From Rhizobium sp. CF122 (GTDB lineage: Bacteria; Pseudomonadota; Alphaproteobacteria; Rhizobiales; Rhizobiaceae): a stretch of DNA of 64,000 nucleotides. The stretch is taken from the NCBI RefSeq assembly GCF_000282035.1, contig NZ_AKKA01000010.1:28508-92507 (forward strand), written 5' to 3'. The translations under genes were made by a program, and so were the position numbers. The notes under the pieces are model-generated. The model saw only the letters and a list, made by a program, of their open reading frames with translations. It made no database searches and had not been told where the DNA came from. Numbering within the stretch: position 1 is the stretch's first letter; every line of letters begins with the position of its first letter. Below, piece after piece: positions 1 to 8,434 of this stretch.

Positions 1-3000
1 ACCCCAGCCAGGAACGCCCGGGGTTATTTCAAAATCCTTGTCGAGCAGGTTGAACGCTGCCACCTCAAGAGCAAAACGCTTGTCGAACGGTTCCCAAATC
101 ATGTTGGCATCAAGCGTCCAAAAGTCATCAAGCTCTGTCCCGATGTCGTCGCCGTCTCGTTTGCCGATATAATTGGCGGCGATTGTCGCTTTCACCTTTG
201 CTTCATTGACCCAGGTGAGCGCCACTTGGCCTGAGTTGCGCGGAATGAACGGAAGTGCCCCGCCAAAGTTGGCGCTTGTTTCATCCTTGTTTTCCGATTC
301 CATGCGGGCGTATGTTGCTGAAAGACCGAACCCATTCCCCAGCGCAAAATTTGCCGTGATGCTTGCCCGATCAATGCTCCCTCTTTCCAGGGGTAGGCTA
401 TCAATCGCGGGCAGCGCCGTCAGCGGCAGCCCGATCGTCAGATCATGCAATTCCTGGTGCTGATAGCTCATGGACGTGAAGAACTTATCGGTCCATTGGG
501 AATCCCATTGCAAGGCCACAGTATCGACATAGCCATCCATCCCGACAGCAATCTGATTTGGCTGCAGTCCGACAATGCCGATCGGGGCAAGTGTCGGTAC
601 GCCTGTTTCGACGCTCTGGCGCATGAACGCAGCGCGCAGCCACTGATCCTCGACCGGAGCCCACGCGACACCCAATCGTGGCTCCAGACGACTGACGTCA
701 ACACCATCTCCATCCAGTCTCGTTGCATGCAGGGCATACTCTGCCGTCAAGTCTGGGGTAATCTCGTGCAGCAGGTCTACGTAAGCACGCGCCAGATTTG
801 TTCGACTGGACGCTTCGTTCGGGCCGTCCGTGATATCGGGCACAAACACCGGGACCAGCTCGTAAAGCTCGTTGAAGGTGCTGCTGTGAGTATCAATCCA
901 TCCTGCCTCGATACCGTATCGCCAAGTCAGGCCGTCGTCCGTGCCCAGGCTGTGGCTGACGGCGGCAACGTAACTTTTGGAGGACAGGCTTTGCCGCGTT
1001 TGTCCGAACGGCAGCAGGTCTGGAGTGGTGGCCCCGAATATCGGTGATTGATCGAATTCGAAGTCACTCGCGCTCTCCGACTTCACGTCTGAATAAAGAA
1101 GCGCCGCGTTCACGACATTTCGGTAGCCGAAGGTGTGGCTCCATCCTATGCCGCTGTTGAGGCTATCAAGGCTGTTGCTTTGACTGCGATAAAGCGGCAG
1201 TTCCGGTGGCGCGAGCGGCACCCCGAAGAGAGGGATGAAGAGCTCGGCGTTCAGCCGGATCGACGGCGATGGATCGAGCGTCAACGAATTCAGGTCAAAA
1301 TCGCTGCGGGTCTGGTTGACGAACGCGACCACGCGATCCTCTGGGGTGAGAGTGGCCGTGAGGTATCCGTTGGCGTTCAGCAGTTTGGTCTCGGTCGAAA
1401 AACTGCCAGAGTTGGGATAGCTTCCCTCAGCGGGTATTTCCTCCCACTCGAAATTGCCGAGGAAGCTGATCGGTATCGTCTGGTTGGCAAAGCCCTGGAC
1501 CTCGGCCTCACCAATGCGTCCCGTGTGACCGCCGACGCTATTTATGCCGCCGCCAACAGAGCCTTCAATAAACGGTGTGCGCAGCAACGTGGCCGATCTC
1601 GACCGGCCTGACAACATGTGCGGGTCGAGCAGCAGTCCTTGAAAAAGCGACGAAAAGCTCGTTGCATTGCTCGTGTTTTCGATCACGCTGTCGCCGAAGG
1701 TGATCGCATTCTTGAACGGATTGATACTGCCCTTAAGCGCCTGATCCACAAAGCCGCTGCCTTCGAACGGATCAAAAACCGCATCGCCATAATATCGCCC
1801 CCAGGCATCGAGCCCCTGCAGACGAAAGGCGTTGTTGAGCGTGGAGCCGGCATCCTGGTTGGCTCCAAGTGCACTGAAATCTCCCCCGCGGGCGCGCGCC
1901 CGCCGTAAAAACTCCTGGGCGTTTGCGATCGCTCCATCAGCGTCGTAGTCATCAATGGCAACTGCGGTTCGAAATGCCGAGATGACGGGATCGTTCTTGT
2001 CCAGTCGATCGGCATTCTCGACAGCCTGATTTGAAGGATCCCGATCGCCTCGTTCATAATGGCCTGCCGCCAGCATGAGCTGCGCTTGCGAATAGCCCGG
2101 ATTGGCCGTCGATGCGGCGAGAAGGTCCTCGATCGCCTTGTCCCGTTCGCCCGATTGGAGATAGTAGCGTCCACGGGCAAGAAGGGCGACGTCAAAGGCT
2201 GGATCGGCGGCCAATGCCAGGTCGATCTCGCGTTTTGCTTCCTTCATGCGTGATTGATCAAGATAAAGGATGGCAAGATTGGCGTGGCTGATCGGGTCGT
2301 CCGGATCGAGTTCAATCGCCTTCTTGAGGGCAGCCTCCGCCTCATGGCTGGCCCCCCGGGCATCCTGAAGCAGACCGAGATCGTTCCATGCCATCGATGA
2401 GCCCGGCGCCACTTTGATGGCGTTGTTCAGGTCTTCAAGTGCGCCGTCAAGGTTTCCCTCGAAGTCGGCGCGCACGCGAGCACGGGCCTGCAACCCATCA
2501 GGATCCGTGGGATCGATCGAAAGCGAACGCTCAATCGCCTCGCGCATCTGGACCTGATCGTTGATCAAGATGGCAAGCTGTGCGCGCAGAGCCGGAAGCG
2601 ACGAATCGCTCGGATAACGCGCTTCCGCCTCTTTCATGATTTTGATGGCGGCGGGAATGTCCTCGAGGAAGCCGGCGGTATAGGCCTTCATCACCGCGGC
2701 GTAGGGACCGGTAATGGTCGCTGGCGGTTTCTCCACATGATCGGGATCGCGTAGCGAGCGCGAATAGTAGCCTCCATAGGCGGCAATGCTGCGGCGCGCA
2801 GGATCGAGTGCCGGCTCAGCCCGCGAAAACAGTTTTGCCGCATCGTCGTAGCGTTTCTCTGCTCCCGCGATCAGGGCTTCGATCAAATCGGCGCGGGCGC
2901 GTTGGCTGGCTGAGAGCTTGAGTGCCCGAGCTCTCGCCAACGACTTGAGCGCTTGCTGACGCCCATCGAACGACATCTGTACTTCGGCAAGTGTCAGCCA

Positions 3001-3735
3001 GTCCTCTGACGTTCTTGCTTCCGGCGCCTCGGCCTCGATGCGGCTGCGTTCGGATCGCATTTTTTGCATCGGCAGCGGCGAAGCGGGCATGAACGTAAAG
3101 CCGCTGCGCAGTGTCAGATAAAACAGCATCTGCTGGCGATCGTCAGGGGCAACGATGACCAGCTTGCGTGGTGCCTGGCCAATCGTGGCGACCGCCGCTT
3201 CGCCTTGTGCAACCTCGACACTGCCATGCTCGTTCTTGAGCTCGACCCGCCCCTCGAGCACAATCAGCGAAGTCTGGTCGCCCTTGACCGTCAGCGTCCA
3301 GTCGGTCCCGCGAATGGCGGCGGCTGCTGCCGGCGTCTCCACTGTCAGTCCCTGACCGCCGCGCTGCGCGCGTGCCCACATCGTGCCGGATTGCAGATTG
3401 AGAACCGTGTCGCCATCGGCAGCCATCTGTTTCACCTGCAGCGCGGAATTGCGGCCCAGGCGAACCTGTGTGTGGTCTGCAAACAAGATCGCCAGCTGAC
3501 CATTGGCATTGGTGCGAAGCACGTCGCCGCCGAGCAGGTCTTGATGAAGGGCGACGTTCTGCCAGCTGGAAAGATCGATGAAGCGGACTTCTTCGCCCGC
3601 CTTGCGGTCAATGACCGAGCCTGCAGCCCGCGCCGTGCGCCGAAGAGGCTCCGCCACGGCCGGCTGCGCCAGGCACAACGCGGCCACCACGATCGCCGTG
3701 CCCCCGCACGCGTATCTCGCAAATCTACCCCTCAT
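1..3735 (-). CDS. FecR-TPR-beta-barrel outer-membrane protein (C-terminus beyond window)
   Basis: An open frame runs from ATG at 3735 to the left window edge (at least 1245 codons) with no stop. The protein starts with a signal peptide (residues 1-29, ending AVAE). A FecR-type domain follows (about 40-190), with the usual VLRTNANGQLAILFADHTQV and AAIRGTDWTLTV segments. TPR repeats cover about 240-570 (for example AWNDLGLLQDARG and AIELDPDDPISHANLAILYL). From about 640 to the edge the sequence is rich in alternating polar and aromatic strands typical of a TonB-dependent-receptor barrel (ATYARMESEN, AFNLLDKDFEI near the edge, as in the last strands of such barrels). FecR domains normally sit in a separate anti-sigma protein, so the fusion suggests a surface sensor or receptor; no plug domain is obvious. 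There is no clear Shine-Dalgarno sequence. The ligand is unknown. Confidence 0.85.
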   Translation of the reverse strand, partial: MRGRFARYACGGTAIVVAALCLAQPAVAEPLRRTARAAGSVIDRKAGEEVRFIDLSSWQNVALHQDLLGGDVLRTNANGQLAILFADHTQVRLGRNSALQVKQMAADGDTVLNLQSGTMWARAQRGGQGLTVETPAAAAAIRGTDWTLTVKGDQTSLIVLEGRVELKNEHGSVEVAQGEAAVATIGQAPRKLVIVAPDDRQQMLFYLTLRSGFTFMPASPLPMQKMRSERSRIEAEAPEARTSEDWLTLAEVQMSFDGRQQALKSLARARALKLSASQRARADLIEALIAGAEKRYDDAAKLFSRAEPALDPARRSIAAYGGYYSRSLRDPDHVEKPPATITGPYAAVMKAYTAGFLEDIPAAIKIMKEAEARYPSDSSLPALRAQLAILINDQVQMREAIERSLSIDPTDPDGLQARARVRADFEGNLDGALEDLNNAIKVAPGSSMAWNDLGLLQDARGASHEAEAALKKAIELDPDDPISHANLAILYLDQSRMKEAKREIDLALAADPAFDVALLARGRYYLQSGERDKAIEDLLAASTANPGYSQAQLMLAAGHYERGDRDPSNQAVENADRLDKNDPVISAFRTAVAIDDYDADGAIANAQEFLRRARARGGDFSALGANQDAGSTLNNAFRLQGLDAWGRYYGDAVFDPFEGSGFVDQALKGSINPFKNAITFGDSVIENTSNATSFSSLFQGLLLDPHMLSGRSRSATLLRTPFIEGSVGGGINSVGGHTGRIGEAEVQGFANQTIPISFLGNFEWEEIPAEGSYPNSGSFSTETKLLNANGYLTATLTPEDRVVAFVNQTRSDFDLNSLTLDPSPSIRLNAELFIPLFGVPLAPPELPLYRSQSNSLDSLNSGIGWSHTFGYRNVVNAALLYSDVKSESASDFEFDQSPIFGATTPDLLPFGQTRQSLSSKSYVAAVSHSLGTDDGLTWRYGIEAGWIDTHSSTFNELYELVPVFVPDITDGPNEASSRTNLARAYVDLLHEITPDLTAEYALHATRLDGDGVDVSRLEPRLGVAWAPVEDQWLRAAFMRQSVETGVPTLAPIGIVGLQPNQIAVGMDGYVDTVALQWDSQWTDKFFTSMSYQHQELHDLTIGLPLTALPAIDSLPLERGSIDRASITANFALGNGFGLSATYARMESENKDETSANFGGALPFIPRNSGQVALTWVNEAKVKATIAANYIGKRDGDDIGTELDDFWTLDANMIWEPFDKRFALEVAAFNLLDKDFEITPGVPGWG

Positions 3736-3758
3736 ATCGCAAGGATTTGTCTACCTAT

Positions 3759-3774
3759 ACTTGAAAAGTCAAGT
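3759..3774. promoter_or_regulatory. Palindrome in the divergent FecR/Pycsar-effector intergenic region
   Basis: ACTTGA at 3759-3764 and TCAAGT at 3769-3774 form a perfect 6-bp dyad around AAAG. It lies 24 bp upstream of the FecR-barrel start and about 75 bp upstream of the effector start, so one regulator could control both. Operator function is inferred from position only. Confidence 0.4.
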
Positions 3775-3847
3775 GGACATCAAAAGGCAGACTTGCTTTG
3801 CATGGCAGGTGTAATATCAAGGAAACACTTTGGCACGGGGGTGCGGC

Positions 3848-4387
3848 GTGAGTGATTTTGAGAATGCCTCGGATTATTTGGTCAGCGTACCTTCGACTGA
3901 TGACGTGAGTTCGGAGTATTTTGACCACATTAAGAAGATAAATGACATATTTTACGACCAAATCAAAATTTCTGATCAGAAGGCCGCCTATATCTTTACT
4001 TTTATGCTCGCCTTTTTGGTAACGTCCAGCGAGGGACGTGAGGTCTTTACCTGGGGTCGCTATGCCCAAGGCTCGCCACAGGGCATACTTCTCTCTGGCG
4101 CTTTGGCACTGGCGTCAATCGTTTCTATCCTCTCAGCGATTCTCGTGGTTCTGCCGCGTCACCTGAACTCCTCGACTTCCCTGTTCTGGGGAGCTTGGCC
4201 CAAGCATCGCAGTCATTTTCGCGAGGCGGCAACGAAACGCAATAAGGGCTATCTGTTCGAGCAGTATGTCGAGAATGCGGACATCCTTTCGACCATAGCG
4301 CGTGGAAAATACCGCTGCGTGAGCTACGCGTTCCGGGCATTGATGGTCACTGTGATCGCCTACATCCTCCTGCTGGTGAGCACTTAG
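3848..4387 (+). CDS. Pycsar-type transmembrane effector (DUF5706/PycTM-like)
   Basis: 179-aa protein. GTG at 3848 is preferred over the in-frame TTG at 3830 because GGGGG at 3837-3841 lies 6 bases upstream. The features match the Pycsar effector family: an amphipathic start followed by IKISDQKAAYIF, two hydrophobic segments (about residues 39-55 and 70-92) with LPR after the second, an FWGAW turn, then NADILSTIARGKYRCVSYAF and a C-terminal membrane helix. In characterised Pycsar systems such proteins damage the inner membrane when a partner pyrimidine cyclase makes cCMP or cUMP during phage infection. No cyclase is encoded next to it; the only neighbour upstream is the divergent FecR-barrel gene. 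It is either an orphan effector or its cyclase lies outside the window. Codon use is less GC-biased than in the catabolic genes, which fits an accessory origin. Confidence 0.7.
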   Translation: MSDFENASDYLVSVPSTDDVSSEYFDHIKKINDIFYDQIKISDQKAAYIFTFMLAFLVTSSEGREVFTWGRYAQGSPQGILLSGALALASIVSILSAILVVLPRHLNSSTSLFWGAWPKHRSHFREAATKRNKGYLFEQYVENADILSTIARGKYRCVSYAFRALMVTVIAYILLLVST

Positions 4388-4497
4388 TCGCCGAAAGCCG
4401 TCGCTTAGCCCCGCCGATAACGGCCTCTTATTGGGAAGCAACCGCGATCAGGGCGGCCTCTCCCTCGATCATCTTCAGGTCTGCTGTGAAGTAGGTC

Positions 4498-5127
4498 ATG
4501 TCTGGGCCGACTTCGTTCATCAACAACAAGGTCATCAATTGCGACTTCCGCTATCTTCCTGTTGACGAAAACATCGTGGATATCACTGGCGTCACGAATG
4601 CGGCGAGCGGCGTGATCACTATGCCAGGGCACCAATTCGCGGTCGGAGATGAGGCTGTCTTCGCGAACGTCGGCGGAAATTGCTACAATCACTGCAATCA
4701 CCGCAACCGCCGTTACAATTAACGTGGACACGACTTCGTTGGGAACGTACACGAGTGGCATCCGCCGTCAGACGAAAAACCTCGTATATCTATCACGTAC
4801 GCAGCAGTTCAACTTCGATTGCTCGTACATCGTGGGCTACGGTCAGCCGCAGTTGGAGATTGCATTCCCTGACAGCTCGCGTCTTGGCATGGAGCAGATC
4901 GAGCTGGATTGCTTATGGAAGGGTCCGGCAATAATTCCAATGTCCTTTTCAGCCTCCCCTCTACAGCCTGCAACATTCAAGGTTTTCGCTTCAAAACCCA
5001 CAATGGAAATGCTGTCTCTGCTTTGTTTGGGTTGACGACTGGGACGCTTTCCCTGTTCCAAGCAGAACTGCAGTACCTCACGCCACTCTATGGTTCAGGC
5101 ATCCCCATCGCAGGGGGTGGCCAATAG
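4498..5127 (+). pseudogene. Frameshifted phage structural/tail-type protein remnant
   Basis: Three overlapping frames together read as one protein. Frame one (from 4498) gives SGPTSFINNKVINCDF and VITMPGHQFAVGDEAVFANV. Near 4680 it passes to a second frame with ITAITATAVTINVDTTSLGT, a Thr/Val-rich segment like the FCCH-type repeats annotated in phage tail proteins. The last part (4909-5127) is in a third frame, ending YGSGIPIAGGGQ before a stop. At least two frameshifts are needed, so the gene is dead or very diverged. It abuts the truncated IS66 transposase. The assignment to a phage virion protein rests on sequence character and the nearby lysis-gene remnants, not on a firm family match. 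Confidence 0.4.
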
Positions 5128-6096
5128 GCGAGTCTTGCTGTCTATGGGCAATATGCCGCGGTAGTCACCAAGGAAGGTCTGCGGGTGGATCTGGCCGCGC
5201 CCCGGCCGATAGTCGAGCAATACGATTGGCTCGTCACTGTCCTCGCCGCTGCGATACGCCCACATGTACGATGTGCTGGTGGCTTGCCTGTCCTTTTCCT
5301 TGAGGACTTGAACCGTCGTCTCATCGCCATGAATGAGAGGCTGCGATCGCATCCGCAGTTTCAGCGCATCATAGATGCGGTGCAGATGCTTCTCGCTTGA
5401 GCCGATCACCCAGTGAGCGAGAGCGCCGCGGCTGATCGGAACACCAGCACGCTCGAATGTCTGAGCCACGCGGTAGAGCGGTGTGCCGTCGACGTACTTG
5501 TGGACGAGCGCGAAGGCTAACGTCGAGGCGGTAGCGATGCTGCCCGGCAGGGGCTGCGTCGGCATCGGTGCGATCACGACGGGCGTGTTGATCCCGGTGC
5601 GGTCGCAATGGCGGCAAGCATACTTGAACCGCACATTCTGCAAGACCTTCGCCTTGACCTCGATATGGAGCTGCTCGGTAACAGCCTCGCCCATGCGATG
5701 CATCTGACCCTGGCAGCAGGGACAAGACTTCTGATCGTCGGGGAGGTCATATTCGACGCGCTCGCGTGGCAGGTCTTCCGGCAGAGGTCTGCGTCCACGC
5801 TTCTTTCCCGTCTGACCTTCTACCGCTGGCAGGCCGGTGTCCGGAAGCTCGACAACATCGCCTGCCTCGCTGTCATCCTCGACCGCAGCCTCTTCGGCCT
5901 CGTTGAGGAGACGATCAATGTGCTTTTCACTGCGGGGGGCAAAGCGATGGAGCTTTGCCAGTGCCAGCTCTTCCTCCAGCTTGACGACCCGCTGCGAGAG
6001 CGCTTCCTTCTCGGCTTTGAGCGCAGCGATTTCGGCAGCATGGGCCGCCAACTGCGCCATCAGCTCTGCAACACTGGGATCGCCGGTTCGAGTCAT
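5095..6096 (-). pseudogene. IS66-family transposase (TnpC), C-terminally truncated
   Basis: About 333 aa from ATG at 6096 (MTRTGDPSVAELM) instead of the roughly 500-550 aa usual for IS66 TnpC. It has the N-terminal coiled coil (HAAEIAALKAEKEALSQRV), the RFAPRSEK motif, the CPCCQGQMHRMG zinc-binding stretch with the second pair CRHCDRTG, and the start of the DDE core (LIHGDETTVQVL, the first catalytic Asp, and VLLDYRPGRG). After FLGDYRGIL the IS66 sequence stops and the frame runs on for about 15 unrelated codons, so the second Asp and catalytic Glu are missing. The break coincides with the end of the phage remnant on the other strand, around 5130-5140. TnpA and TnpB are not present. It cannot transpose by itself. 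Confidence 0.85.
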
Positions 6097-6145
6097 CCTA
6101 GACCGTATGTTCGCGGTGTGAAGGTGGCCCGCCCCCGGAGTAAGC

Positions 6146-6310
6146 ATGGCGGCTTACCAAGGCTTCATCACTGAAATCGGGACGGGAACTGTTTACAGCC
6201 GCAACGTCACAGCGCTCTACTCGGCGGCGGCGGAACAGGCTGCGCGAGCCGCCCATCACGCATCGGCGCTAAGGGGCTGGGCGTCGAAAGGTACGTCGCC
6301 TGTCGCCTAG
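6146..6310 (+). CDS. Small hypothetical protein in the prophage remnant (54 aa)
   Basis: Short open frame starting MAAYQGFITEIGTGTVYSRN and continuing with an Ala-rich helix (YSAAAEQAARAAHHASALRG). GGAG at 6137-6140 precedes the ATG by 5 bases. It lies directly outside the promoter-proximal end of the truncated IS66 gene, so its upstream part may have been removed by the IS. I do not recognise the family; a small phage accessory protein is possible. Confidence 0.35.
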   Translation: MAAYQGFITEIGTGTVYSRNVTALYSAAAEQAARAAHHASALRGWASKGTSPVA

Positions 6311-6320
6311 GCGTATCGTT

Positions 6321-6437
6321 CTACAAAAAGAACTGACATCCAAATGAAACCGCGGCAATGGCCAATGGCATTGTCAGCACCATGGCGATGCTGTGCCAGT
6401 CGCTTTGATGCACATAGTCGTGCGCTTCAGAGTTCAT
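6321..6437 (-). CDS. 38-aa single-pass membrane protein
   Basis: Small open frame with GGGGAG about 10 bases upstream of ATG at 6437. The product starts MNSEAHDYVHQSDWHSIAM and then forms one hydrophobic helix (VLTMPLAIAAVSFGCQFFL) to the stop. The polar N-terminus, single membrane segment and good ribosome-binding site make it a plausible real small protein. Its function is unknown and it has no clear operon partner. Confidence 0.45.
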   Translation of the reverse strand: MNSEAHDYVHQSDWHSIAMVLTMPLAIAAVSFGCQFFL

Positions 6438-6624
6438 TTCGGCTACTCCCCACATGGACAGCAGCCTATATGACTTGATTGCGATGTCGTCTCAAAAAAA
6501 GTATCTGGTTGTAACGCTCAGCAAGCCTGCTCAAAAGATCTATCGTTGGCTGCAACGCGGCTTAGTGCTTCGGAACCAGAAAATGTCGATGCTACATGGC
6601 CCAGCAGCCGGCGCCCCTTAGGGG

Positions 6625-6738
6625 ATGTGGAACGCAGCAACTGAAGTCCCTTCAGATAGCGAGTTCTTCGATACGCTTAAGGCTTTTCTGTCTGGATCGC
6701 TTTCGACGGAACGAGCGACCGAGCTTTTGAAGCCGTAG
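6625..6738 (+). CDS. Possible 37-aa small protein
   Basis: ATG at 6625 follows AGGGG directly (spacing very short). The product starts MWNAATEVPSDSEFFDTLKA and ends with a charged helix (LSTERATELLKP). It could be the C-terminal scrap of a larger lost gene. Support is codon-level plausibility only. Confidence 0.25.
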   Translation: MWNAATEVPSDSEFFDTLKAFLSGSLSTERATELLKP

Positions 6739-6755
6739 ACCACTGCACCGTAAAC

Positions 6756-7529
6756 TTAGAGAAGTTGATACGGTCTGTTCCGACGATTGGCGGTTTCAAA
6801 TACACCTGTCACAGCTTCATTCGATCGTCTGACTTTCAGCATGTGCGCTGAGATGACTACGTCTTCTATGGTCCGTTTCAGCGCCATTTCCTCCATGAGG
6901 TCGATCGCCAAGTTGGCAAGGGAATGATGCTCCGCCCATGGGTGGTCTTGCTGCTGGTAGTCGTTCAAAAAGCTCCAGCTCCAATCTTCAACGATATAGA
7001 GTCCACCGGGCCGCAGTTTCGGGAATGCTACCTTGAAGCTTGCTTTGGTCTGGTCATAGAAATGTGACGCGTCATCAACTACGAGGTCCAGCTCGCCGCC
7101 GAAGTCCTGCGCTATAATTTCCCCAAGGCGTTGCACATTGTCTTGAGAGGTGCCGTAGTGGACTTTCGCCTTTCCATTCCGCGAAGCCACATATGTGTCC
7201 AGCGCGGGTATTGGGACATCTGAGAGTTCGACAGCAGAGATCCGCTCTGGGTTGAAGACCTGATCGAGAAAAACGAACGAGCCGCCTTGGTAGACGCCAA
7301 GTTCCAATATTCGCCTGAAATCCTCTCCCTTATGCTGCAAGTAGTTATCAAGAAAACCGCGAGACTTCATCATCGTGAAATCGGAACGAGCGGACTTTCG
7401 TTTGCTGCCACCATATTCGTAATCAAGGGTTATATTCTGGCCACCTATTTGGAAGGTGGCTTTATCTAGCCACACCAAATCTTGGTCATGCCGAGGCGCA
7501 GGCCTCCTGAACTTGTCCATCCATCCCAT
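6756..7529 (-). CDS. Class I SAM-dependent methyltransferase (CmcI/Methyltransf_24-like)
   Basis: 257-aa protein. Motif I is RILELGVYQGGSFVFLDQ (about residues 73-90); GELDLVVDDASHFYDQTKAS is the acidic motif after the substrate pocket, followed by LRPGGLYIVEDWSWSF. This order is that of class I methyltransferases of the cephalosporin-hydroxylase/macrocin O-methyltransferase type, which often modify sugars or small hydroxylated compounds. The gene stands alone on the minus strand inside the decayed prophage/IS island, with no glycosyltransferase or biosynthetic gene next to it, so the substrate cannot be inferred. The sequence is full length and has no frameshift, unlike its phage-derived neighbours. 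Confidence 0.7.
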   Translation of the reverse strand: MGWMDKFRRPAPRHDQDLVWLDKATFQIGGQNITLDYEYGGSKRKSARSDFTMMKSRGFLDNYLQHKGEDFRRILELGVYQGGSFVFLDQVFNPERISAVELSDVPIPALDTYVASRNGKAKVHYGTSQDNVQRLGEIIAQDFGGELDLVVDDASHFYDQTKASFKVAFPKLRPGGLYIVEDWSWSFLNDYQQQDHPWAEHHSLANLAIDLMEEMALKRTIEDVVISAHMLKVRRSNEAVTGVFETANRRNRPYQLL

Positions 7530-7697
7530 CGCTCCCTCCTATTCCATAAACGCTTCTTGATACAAGTATCGGCAGCAGAGACATTTAGCAACAATCGGCG
7601 GTTCGTAAAATTGACGCAAAAAGCGCGGACGAGCTGCGCTCCAATGCGCAGTTATCTTAATCGCCGAGTACGGCAATGACAGGGTCGCAAGTACGGT

Positions 7698-7925
7698 GTA
7701 CCGGCGCGCAATGGCGGCCAGGTCCCTTACGGCCGTGGTTTCGTGCAGACGACCTCGGATGCCAACTATGAGCGCACCGATCGTGAGCTCGGGCTCGGTG
7801 GACGGCTGATCGCCAACTACAACCTGCTACTGACGGATACTGGCTTTGCAGAGATGGGATTCACGGAAGAGCAGATCTGGAGATCGCGTGGCGGATCATT
7901 TCGACTGCTGGCACCGGAAGGATGA
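7698..7925 (+). pseudogene. GH19 (chitinase-like) phage endolysin remnant
   Basis: The frame from about 7698 reads ARNGGQVPYGRGFVQTTSDANYERTDRELGLGG in pieces, matching the GH19 segment in which GRGFVQ(L/I)T and NY follow the catalytic region. The upstream catalytic part and downstream end are missing, and the frame ends in unrelated sequence (RSRGGSFRLLAPEG). GH19 enzymes serve many rhizobial phages as endolysins, so this is best read as the leftover of a prophage lysis gene. Confidence 0.6.
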
Positions 7926-8157
7926 CCATGGCGAGTAAGGCGACGATAGCGATCAGGCTAACTCGTGTCGTTGCTGATCCGACACCAAGAAGGCCGATGA
8001 CGAACGCCAGGAAAAACGCGTGATCTACCCCATAGGTGTTCATGGAGATCAGCGTCAGGGCAACAAGGAAATACATAATGCCGCGGGCTACACGAAGGCC
8101 CCATAAGATTGCGGTGTTGACTAATTTTACTTCAGATTCGGTCAGTCCGTCGAACAT
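7861..8157 (-). CDS. Small three-helix membrane protein
   Basis: 98 aa from ATG at 8157 (MFDGLTESEVKLVNTAILWG). It has three hydrophobic stretches (about residues 27-40, 48-62 and 67-82) and a basic tail. The start is chosen over the longer upstream frame because the extension is not membrane-like and AAAGGCG lies about 11 bases upstream. The 3' end overlaps the GH19 remnant in antisense. It could be a holin-like or cargo gene of the island; no family is recognised. Confidence 0.45.
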   Translation of the reverse strand: MFDGLTESEVKLVNTAILWGLRVARGIMYFLVALTLISMNTYGVDHAFFLAFVIGLLGVGSATTRVSLIAIVALLAMVILPVPAVEMIRHAISRSALP

Positions 8158-8434
8158 GCGAATGCAACGCCTTTGAGTAATAAAAACCGAGGGCGTTAAA
8201 GAGCATTTTTTGCCGCAATGCAACTATCGCTTTTGGCCATTTACTACACAAGGAAGTGAAATGTTCTGGAAAGTCATACGGCTGGCCCCGTTCTCGGTGG
8301 CGGGACGTCAAAATGGATGTTCGGTGGGTCCGATACCGGTAAAGGATCTGGGCCGCATAGACATCTATGGTTGTCTCCGGTAGACACGGTGCCTGTGGGT
8401 TTCTGCGCCTTCCCAACCTTTCTGTGAGCGCGAC

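Noticed and set aside
3064..3855. 263-codon plus-strand open frame
   Set aside because: It is the antisense of the FecR-TPR-barrel gene, whose minus-strand translation has a signal peptide and recognisable domains.
8261..8383. 40-codon plus-strand frame with AAGGAAG upstream
   Set aside because: The ribosome-binding site is good but the product has no protein-like pattern; left out for lack of support.
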